This document shows, one piece after another, positions 57,089 through 64,000 of a DNA stretch of 64,000 nt. Position 1 is the first letter of the stretch, and each line of letters opens with the position of its first letter. Below the pieces are notes generated by a model that was given only the letters and a program-made list of their open reading frames with translations, was not told the DNA's origin and made no database searches. The translations under genes and the position numbers were made by a program. Source of the stretch: Casuarina equisetifolia (Eukaryota; Streptophyta; Magnoliopsida; Fagales; Casuarinaceae); assembly GCA_028551475.1 (NCBI GenBank), contig CM052359.1:26723583-26787582 (forward strand). The letters are read 5' to 3'.

Positions 57089-57676
57089 CTATTGTAGCCA
57101 GTAACCAGACAAGAACAACACAAAGAAAAACAACAAGCTCCCATATATGAGCACAGTCTTCTGCCCAGAAGTCAGAGCGTTTCCTCCTAGCCCATACTGT
57201 TGATTTTGCGCAAACCCAGCAATCTCCACACTCTTACTCTGAAAGAAGCTCTTTGCCGCCCCACAAGTTGGGCACCTCCAGTCCTCAGGCAGCTTATTAA
57301 ATTGCAAACCTGGCGGTATCGGGTATGAAGGGTCACCCACTGCTTCATCATACTTGTGGCCACAAGACCTGCACTCGTAGATACCTGTGTTTAACACTGC
57401 AAACTTCTCTTCTAGGCGGCGCTTGTCGATCGTTTCTTCAGATTCTTGAGGCTCTTGCGGGGATGAAATTGGCTGTTCGCTTGCGGTAGGAGTATCTTCC
57501 TTGGAGATATCAATGGAGTGTGGAGTTCTGCGGCTGGAGGGCTTGGAAAGGAGTGAGAGTTTGGGGAAGAGAGATGGGGAGAAGATGACATGGGGTCTGG
57601 GTTTTGGAGATGCGGACTGAGGGAAAGAGGTTGAGAGGTGGAAAGAAAAGGTGGGTCTTGCAGCTGCAGAAGCCAT
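57089..57676 (-). CDS. RBD1: Chloroplast membrane-anchored rubredoxin, RBD1-like
   Basis: A single-exon frame of 195 residues. The start is set at the first true ATG, 57676 (MASAAARPTF); the frame stays open upstream but no ATG lies there. Residues 1 to about 50 are rich in Ser, Pro and Ala and look like a chloroplast transit peptide. A short acidic linker ends in DKRRLEEKFAVLNTGIYECR. The rubredoxin domain has two CxxC iron sites, C102/C105 (CRSC) and C135/C138 (CPTC), with PEDWRCPTCGA at 130-140. The C-terminus GGNALTSGQKT leads into one transmembrane helix (about 174-193). This matches RUBREDOXIN 1, a thylakoid iron protein needed for photosystem II assembly in cyanobacteria, algae and Arabidopsis. 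No change at key residues was seen. Confidence 0.93.
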   Translation of the reverse strand: MASAAARPTFSFHLSTSFPQSASPKPRPHVIFSPSLFPKLSLLSKPSSRRTPHSIDISKEDTPTASEQPISSPQEPQESEETIDKRRLEEKFAVLNTGIYECRSCGHKYDEAVGDPSYPIPPGLQFNKLPEDWRCPTCGAAKSFFQSKSVEIAGFAQNQQYGLGGNALTSGQKTVLIYGSLLFFFVLFLSGYWLQ

Positions 57677-57799
57677 GAATAATGGGTGCTGATGCTTCAC
57701 CTCCTTCCCACAGGGAAGCTTGTTTGGTCGTTGAACTCCTGGTCCTGGAGCTGGATAAGGTGGAAGCAGGTCTGAGGTTTTAATTTATTTAGTTTTATG

Positions 57800-59990
57800 T
57801 TTTATTTTTAGTTCGAAGGGGAATGTCATTTTATGAGTGATCTGGTGTCTGCCAGGAACAGCAAATCAGACGGGTCATCCACATGGGAACCGTTAATTTT
57901 TCCTTGCTTTTTCCCTTTCTTTTTTTCAACGTTACGAGAGTTGACATTTTTTACATTATGCATAATTTAACCCAATTCATGCATTCCCTAGAGAAATCTT
58001 ATTGAGAGAAATGTCTAAACAAAAAAAAGTATTGACTTGCTTATGATTTGCTACAAATGCATAATTTAGCTCAATTCATGCATTTCTCAAAAAAATTTCA
58101 TTGGAATAAATGTTAAGACAAAAAAAGGTATTGACTTGTTTATGATTTGTTGCAAAATATTTTTCTTTCCTTTGAACACCAACTTGACTAACAATAAGGA
58201 TGAAAACCAGTTGTTCACCATTCTAAAATTATTTATGCATGCATATTTTATAACAATAAGGTTATTATCAAATCATTTAATTCTTGCACAAAAGCATATT
58301 TACTGCAAAGTTATCAATATCTTAATCATAATTATATTTTTTTAACTTTGTCATACGCCTAATCCAATGGTAAATAGATATTGTTTAAAACCTCTTGATC
58401 ACAAATTTAATATCCTAAAGTATATGAGTGAATGGATGTGTGAGTATAAAAATAAATAAATTTTCCAATGAATATTGATGATAGTTAATAACTATTGTTG
58501 AAATCTTAAAAATAAGGTTATGATTATCTTATTATCGATATTTAGCCTCTACATGTTTTAAACTCTTATCTTAATAACATAATATTGTTAATTTATAGTT
58601 TGACCGTTTAAATTAGAATAACTGCCAAACTAACTATATTATTGCACTATTTTCAGCAAACAAAGAAGCAAGCATAAAAAGAAAAAGACAATTTAAGATC
58701 TACAAAATGTTTTCCGAGGAGTACTAGAATATGCTCAATATAAATATATACATTTTTTTGGATGGACCCATCTTTTTACTATACTTTGGATTTCTTTTTC
58801 AAAATAGTTCTAAACGCACTAACAAAAAGTACAGTCATCAGGCTTAAAAGTGGAACACTTTATGTCTGAGTAGTGCATCAAAGCAACAAGCATCATCTCC
58901 GTAAAAATAACTATTTTTGTTTTATCCTTTTTCACAAATACCCCGGAATGGGGTTCCTTTCGTCCTTTGAATCCATCGTTTGAAAAGCATCAAGAGTCAT
59001 TATCTTGATCCCATGAATGGTTAATTTAATAAAGTACAGAGAAGAGAAGAGCCCCTTAGAAAGTGCAGTACCACAACCCTTTGAAGTGACTTGAATATTC
59101 TGTTCAATCAATCAATCTTATGCCATGAAAATGCCATGCGCACCATCATATCCTGCAAGTGCGCATTATCTTCTTGTCTTTTTTTTTTTTTTTTTGGGTG
59201 AACGACATTCTCCAGAAAATTCACAATCAAATTTCTAAAACTACTAGAATCACCAACAATGAAGGATAAGATCCAAAATTTGCCTCCAAAAAAACCAAAC
59301 AGGAGATGGGAAATTAATGTTCAGTACCATTCCAAAAAGAGTGAAGAACAGAGATATTGAGACCCAGATGCTGCTGCCAGAAGCCCAGAAGCAGCACCAT
59401 CCATGGCCTCCTAATTATTCTATTCCCTGTCAGTGACATTAAATAAAGATCAGACCCAATTAAGGATTAAAGTATTAAGCCGACAGAAGGCTGCGTGGGG
59501 AACTGCCAAGTCAAAATAGAATAATATTGCTTCCCTTTCTCTGCTTCTGCAAGTAAAATTCATGCTCGCAGGAAGCTAAAGACCAGCAAAATTATATACA
59601 TTTCTGAAGAAACAACAGCTTCCAGTAAGAACATGAACGCACCCACCGATACCGCACTTCCAGAGCCCCAAACACGAGGAGAACAGGGATAAAATAAAAT
59701 AAAATAAAATAAAATAAAAAACGACCATGGCAATTGAAAATTCAAAAGAGGAAAATAGAACAGCAACATGAAGGTTTTTGCATTCTCTACCACTTCATTT
59801 CAATCTACAAATCAAACCCATTATCTACAATCATCATCTAAAGATTATGAACAAACTACCAAGCACTAAACAATTAGATATCATCATTATTTAACAACTG
59901 TTTTACGCCAAATTGACAGAAAGTGTAAGACCCAAGAAAAAAAAAAAAAAAAAAAGGATTTACTCTCTACGCCATCAATAACACCCAAGA
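57800..59990. other. AT-rich intergenic region between RBD1 and GeBP-1
   Basis: No gene recognised. Contains T- and A-runs (about 59180-59195 and 59938-59955) and an (AAAAT)n tract at 59693-59718. The right end includes the 3' UTR of the GeBP gene. Confidence 0.5.
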
Positions 59991-60059
59991 AAAATACTCA
60001 TCGAATGATAAAAGGAAAACCAGCCATCTACTTACTACAGATTAGAAAGAACCAATCAA

Positions 60060-61256
60060 TCAGCGTCCCATGGACCGCAATTCCTCCAAGGCCACCCGAA
60101 TCTGATCCTGCACCAACTCCAATCGCTTCGCGTACACCTCCAGCTCAAGGATGTGCTGCTTCCTCCACCGCTCGTCCGCCGCCGTACCTTCGCCTCCTCC
60201 CAAACTCAACGGCAGCGCGTTCATTCCCAATCCCCCCAAACCAAATCCCATTCCAATTCCTCTTCCCCCGATCCCCATCGCATTGCTCAGAAGCTCCCTC
60301 AACAGCGGTGACAAGCAACTCCTCACCGTCTCCTCAATTACGCCTCCCAAATGGCTAGTTTTACTGTTATCATCGCCGTTAGTTTTATTATCCGTTTGCG
60401 ACGAATTTCGCTTCTCTTCGCCCCGAGTGGCCGATCGGGGCCGCTTCCGGGACTTCGGTGTCGAGTTCGGCTTCTTCTCGCCTATGTCGTCCATGAAGTT
60501 CGGGTTTTTAAGGTTGGTATCTTCGTCGTCGAAGACAGAGTCGTCAACGGCGAGGCGGCCAGAGATGAAGTCGCTGTTGCTCCAGATCTTGCGGGAGATT
60601 TCGAAGGTGGCCTGGTCGTGGGGGCTCTTGAAGGAGAAATCCTTGCCGGTGGAGATCTTGCCGACGACGTTGCGGTACTTCTTCTTCAAACGGCGAAGTT
60701 TCTCAACGAGCTGGTTCTTGTTGAAGTCCAGCTGGAGCTTGGACTTGATCTGGTCGTAGAACAAGGCGGTATCGTTGTGGTGAGTGGAGCCCCGCGACGT
60801 CGTGTAATCAAGGAACCCCTGGAGGAGCTCGATCTCGTCCTCGTCGGTCCAGAGCCGCTGGAACAGCCTGCGCGAGTCATCGATCGGTTGAGGCTGGGGC
60901 TGAGGCTGAGGCTGAGGCTGAGGCTGAGGCTGAGGCGGAAGCAGAAGCTGTGGCTTTTTCTCTTCGCCTTCACTCCGTAGTTGTTTCGGGGAGGGCGTAG
61001 AGGACGACGTGACGATGGTGGTAGTGGTGGCGATCGGCGGTTCACCGTTGGGCACGGAGGAAGCCTGAAGGGCGACCGTGACGGCGTGGGCCGCAGGCGA
61101 GGAGGAGGAAGGAGAGGCAGAGACAACAACATCACCGGTTTCGATTTCGTCGTCGTCGTCGTCGTCGTCTTCTTCTTCTTCTTCTTCGGATAATTCGTCG
61201 TCGTCGTCGTCGAGGTCTTCTTCGGGGAAAACGGTGTCGTCTTGCTCGGAGGCCAT
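60060..61256 (-). CDS. GeBP-family transcription factor (DUF573), copy 1
   Basis: An intronless frame of 398 residues, starting MASEQDDTVFPEEDLDDD at the ATG 61256. The frame stays open to 61529, but that upstream stretch lacks an ATG. Order: acidic Asp/Glu tract (12-37), Ser/Thr/Pro-rich linker, (PQ)n repeat (about 109-124), then the DUF573 DNA-binding domain (about 131-217, LFQRLWTDEDEIELLQGFLD to FEISRKIWS). A basic Lys/Arg segment (KSRKRPRS) and a C-terminal leucine-rich helix (ERWRKQHILELEVYAKRLEL) follow; GeBP proteins dimerise through such a zipper. GeBP factors act in cytokinin response and leaf-cell regulation in Arabidopsis, and the related STKL proteins in sugar signalling; which subgroup applies is unclear. 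Triplet and hexamer repeats encode the acidic and PQ tracts. A second family member lies 2 kb away, head to head. Confidence 0.93.
   Translation of the reverse strand: MASEQDDTVFPEEDLDDDDDELSEEEEEEDDDDDDDEIETGDVVVSASPSSSSPAAHAVTVALQASSVPNGEPPIATTTTIVTSSSTPSPKQLRSEGEEKKPQLLLPPQPQPQPQPQPQPQPQPIDDSRRLFQRLWTDEDEIELLQGFLDYTTSRGSTHHNDTALFYDQIKSKLQLDFNKNQLVEKLRRLKKKYRNVVGKISTGKDFSFKSPHDQATFEISRKIWSNSDFISGRLAVDDSVFDDEDTNLKNPNFMDDIGEKKPNSTPKSRKRPRSATRGEEKRNSSQTDNKTNGDDNSKTSHLGGVIEETVRSCLSPLLRELLSNAMGIGGRGIGMGFGLGGLGMNALPLSLGGGEGTAADERWRKQHILELEVYAKRLELVQDQIRVALEELRSMGR
60888..60945. repeat. (GAGGCT)n hexanucleotide repeat encoding (PQ)n
   Basis: An in-frame repeat of about nine units inside GeBP-1. 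It is a likely site of length variation between alleles. Confidence 0.85.
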
Positions 61257-61674
61257 AAGAGAAATTGTTTTAGCGTAACAGAGGGAAGAGGGCCGGTTGT
61301 ATTGTTTGTTGGGACTGGGGCTCAGGTTTGGGCGAGGATGGTTGGTTAGGTTCACGAGTCTTCCTTGTTTATGCGTTGTTGTGGGACTTGACTTGTTCGG
61401 CTCATCTCGAGGGGGAGAGAATGCTGTTGCTGGTGGTGGTGGAGGAGGGGGGACCAAGGGAAACCACGCGCATGCAAGGCTGCGTGGATTAATACGTAAT
61501 TGCGTTGAAAAGTCTTCGCTTGTTTCCACTAATTTCCCAGTAAAATCATTTAATTAAAAGTCAATAGCAACTCCTCACGCTACCCCGCCAAACGGGTTCC
61601 GTTGAATAATCTTCTCCAGCACGACGTTGGGTCATATTTGTTTGTACACACCCCTCATTGTTTGGTCGGCCTAT

Positions 61675-61715
<41 letters not shown>

Positions 61716-63280
61716 AATTTTAATTTTAATTTTAATTTTAATTTTTTTAAATATAATTTTAGAATTCCTACCAAACTTTTTTTATTTTATTTTTATTTTT
61801 ATTTTTTTGTATTTCATGTTTTCATTTGGAGTTTTTATATAATAGTTTGATATGTAGGGTATTTTACTTTTTCTAAAAATTATGCTTATACAATGTTTTT
61901 ATATTTATCTAAACTATGATTATTGAACTCAGTCTTATTGTTATTAATAATAATAATAAAAAAAAGACTTAGATTGTAGAACAATAGTTCACTCCAAAGC
62001 ATGATCATGTTAATTAGAAATATAGCAAAAAGATCAAAACTCAAGATATCTACTTTATAAAATCTTTTATACTAGTCTTTTTTAACATTTCGACTATATG
62101 CTTGGGGATAAGTCTATTTTGTTTTATCAAATTCATTTTTTGGATTAAGTTAAATTACAAATAGGAATTACTAATTTTGATACTATGTAAAATATTTAGA
62201 TTTATCTCTTCTTAAAAGACTCATAAAAAGAAAAGTTATATGCTAAAAATTTGAAAGTGTCAACACCTAATCCATTTTTTAGATTCGATTTCTTTTTAGA
62301 CATTTTCCCTAAACAGACAAATAAGTGGCAACCAAGCTTGAGAAATTAATATTACATTTATTGGATGCACGATTTGCTTACTATTCTTTTTTGGGTATTA
62401 TTTCTTAAACAATCAAAGATCTGTGTCTCCTTGGCAGCTCTCAAAAGAATAATCTACTACGCTCACCCATCAAAGTCATTCTCGCGGCAACATTGCATTA
62501 TTTGCCGTCTACAACTTGCCTTATCTTTATGTTAAGCTTGTCATGTTGGGTGTTATGCAATATTTCCTCCGTTCCACTAGTCATTAAAAAAAGTATGGTG
62601 GATATTAAACTTACCTAGACACGAATGGTTTTATTTTTCATAAATAAAAACGTTAAAATTTGAAATTACATACTCATTGTATTTATTAGCTTTAAATGCA
62701 ATTAAATAGTTTTTGAACAAGCACTTAAAAAAAAAAAAATCAAAGTACAAGAACAAGGTATAACCCTAATCTTTAGAAAAGTCAAAACATCCTACATATC
62801 AAATTGCTATATAAAAAGTTGAAATGATATTATGAAATACAAGAATTATGATTGTAACATGGCATAATTAGTTATGATATCATGATAATTCATAATTTTT
62901 TTTTTGTTTGTTTGTTTGTTATGAAGACTCAAATTAGTGCTCTACTCAAATAGGAAAAAACTAAGTATTTATCTTGAAAAAGTGAAAAAGTTAAATTTGT
63001 AATAAATGCCACCTCAGCATTCAAGTGATTCATATTAATGTTGGGACCACGATGCTCCGAAGTCGCGGGTTTCTCGAATTCCTCGTGCTGCAACCAGCGG
63101 CTGCAATGTCTTTTGTCCCCAGAATTCCGGTCTTTCTTTGAATGGGAAATCCCAACAACCTTTTTATTCTTTGCTTCTGGCGCTCCTAATCACATCTTCC
63201 ATATAAAACAACGTTTGGAAACCGTCTGAACCAACGAATGTTCATAAAGAACTCCTAAACGTTCATTACAATGTACCAAA
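61257..63280. promoter_or_regulatory. Shared upstream region of the divergent GeBP pair
   Basis: 2.0 kb between two start codons pointing outward. It contains a T30 run (61679-61708) running into (TTTTAA)n (61708-61745). The rest is very AT-rich DNA with no gene. The short frame at 63038-63229 probably lies in the leader of GeBP-2. Confidence 0.5.
61679..61747. repeat. T30 run plus (TTTTAA)n
   Basis: Thirty T followed by five or six TTTTAA-type units. Possibly the tail of an old retroelement in reverse orientation, or simple slippage. Confidence 0.85.
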
Positions 63281-64000
63281 ATGATTTCTTCATTCGTTGG
63301 CTGGATTCTGTCCTCTTCTTCTTCTTCTGCTTCCTCTTTTTCTCGAGGAGAAGAGGAAGAAGACGACACTCTTTGCAACACCATTCTGACTGAACCACGT
63401 CAACGCGTTGATATTCCCATCGGCGATGCGGAGATCAACGATGGTGTTGTCGTGGCTGACGGTGATCTCATCCCCGTCGGCATCGCTGTCGCCGACTCTT
63501 CTGTCGCTGTCACTGTAGCAGTCCCCGCCAATGTGGGTCCGATAGGCGATCACCCTACCGTTACGACCACTAGCACTGTCATCGGCAATAGAAAACGGCG
63601 TCGCAATGACGGCGACAGCAACGTATTGGACGCGGAGGAGGAAGAGAGAAAGAGCCTCGACGAAGCTCGGAGAACGTTCCATAGGGTTTGGACCAAGGAG
63701 GACGAGATGGAGCTGTTACAAGGCTTCCTGGAGTACACAACCCAACGCGGCGTCACTCACTGCAACGACACCACATTGTTCTATTACCAAATCAGGTCCA
63801 AGCTCCGGGAGGGTTTCAACAAGAGACAGCTTCTGGATAAGCTGCGCAGGCTAAAGAGGAAGTACCGAAATGTTCTTGACAAAATGGGCTCCGACAATGA
63901 CTTCTCTTTCAGAACCGCTCACGATGAGGCCATGTTTGAAATCTCTCGGAAGATCTGGGGTGACAGCATGCGCGTAGAGGATCACGAACCCAGTCCTTAC
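63281..64000 (+). CDS. GeBP-family transcription factor (DUF573), copy 2, partial
   Basis: An open frame of 240 codons from ATG 63281 (MISSFVGWILSSSSSS) that runs off the right edge. Residues 11-19 are Ser/Ala rich. An acidic patch GEEEEDD follows, then a Val/Ala/Asp-rich low-complexity segment (about 40-90), a nuclear-localisation-like NRKRRR (103-108) and an acidic linker. The DUF573 domain runs about 131-217 (TFHRVWTKEDEMELLQGFLE to FEISRKIWGD). Within the domain it is clearly a paralogue of the copy on the other strand. Outside it the proteins share little. An out-of-frame ATG ten bases upstream (63271) opens a 41-codon overlapping frame, so 63281 may not be the only start. The C-terminus lies outside the window. 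Confidence 0.88.
   Translation, partial: MISSFVGWILSSSSSSASSFSRGEEEEDDTLCNTILTEPRQRVDIPIGDAEINDGVVVADGDLIPVGIAVADSSVAVTVAVPANVGPIGDHPTVTTTSTVIGNRKRRRNDGDSNVLDAEEEERKSLDEARRTFHRVWTKEDEMELLQGFLEYTTQRGVTHCNDTTLFYYQIRSKLREGFNKRQLLDKLRRLKRKYRNVLDKMGSDNDFSFRTAHDEAMFEISRKIWGDSMRVEDHEPSPY

Noticed and set aside
57677..57700. Longer RBD1 start at 57700
   Set aside because: The codon at 57700-57698 is GTG, not ATG. The ATG at 57676 fits the usual MASA-type transit-peptide start.
58338..58440. Second SINE candidate
   Set aside because: A TAATCCAATGG box-A-like stretch is present, but box B is poor and there is no clean A-tract end.
60151..61278. Long plus-strand frames opposite GeBP-1
   Set aside because: They are antisense shadows of biased codons and triplet repeats in the real gene and have no family similarity.
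61257..61529. 91-residue N-terminal extension of GeBP-1
   Set aside because: The frame is open, but the codon at 61529 is GTG and no ATG lies before 61256. The proline-rich stretch is unlike the family. Treated as 5' UTR.

Overview
The window is nuclear DNA from a eudicot plant, probably a woody one. Genes have many short exons in AT-rich introns. It carries plant-type U1 snRNA genes with their characteristic upstream element, Ty1/copia debris and a tRNA-type SINE. I cannot name the species from sequence alone.

Layout. At 1-88 (-) is the extreme N-terminus of a DDX41/RH35-type DEAD-box RNA helicase. From 1.0 to 34.9 kb is a head-to-tail cluster of four ten-exon O-acetylserine(thiol)lyase (cysteine synthase) genes, all on the minus strand, here called A (1081-5942), B (12810-16246), C (18611-24303) and D (29730-34110). 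An exon-4 relic lies at about 495-590. D is a canonical cytosolic enzyme. A, B and C resemble the CYSD subgroup and share a GC-AG second intron. C and D are intact. B is broken by a one-base deletion. A is open throughout, but two opposite frameshifts replace 14 residues. A mitochondrial-type PPR gene with its own frameshift (8745-11045, -) sits between A and B, flanked by duplicated AT-rich repeats.

Between C and D (27.8-29.4 kb, +) are two complete U1 snRNA genes, each with an upstream sequence element (USE) and a TATA box at RNA polymerase II spacing, plus a truncated U1 relic. One gene has a substitution inside the 5' splice-site-recognition sequence. From 35.3 to 39.7 kb lies a decayed minus-strand Ty1/copia element whose 3' end is duplicated in tandem. 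A complete 22-exon XRN4-type cytoplasmic 5'-3' exoribonuclease gene follows (40349-53776, +). Next are an intronless gene for a chloroplast rubredoxin (RBD1-like, 57089-57676, -) and two divergent GeBP-family transcription-factor genes (60060-61256, -, and 63281 to the window end, +).

The cysteine synthases form one functional family, supplying cysteine from O-acetylserine and sulfide. RH35/DDX41, U1 and XRN4 all act in RNA metabolism, but nothing suggests co-regulation, since plants do not use operons. All exon structures were read by eye from splice consensus, reading phase and family conservation, and need transcript support.
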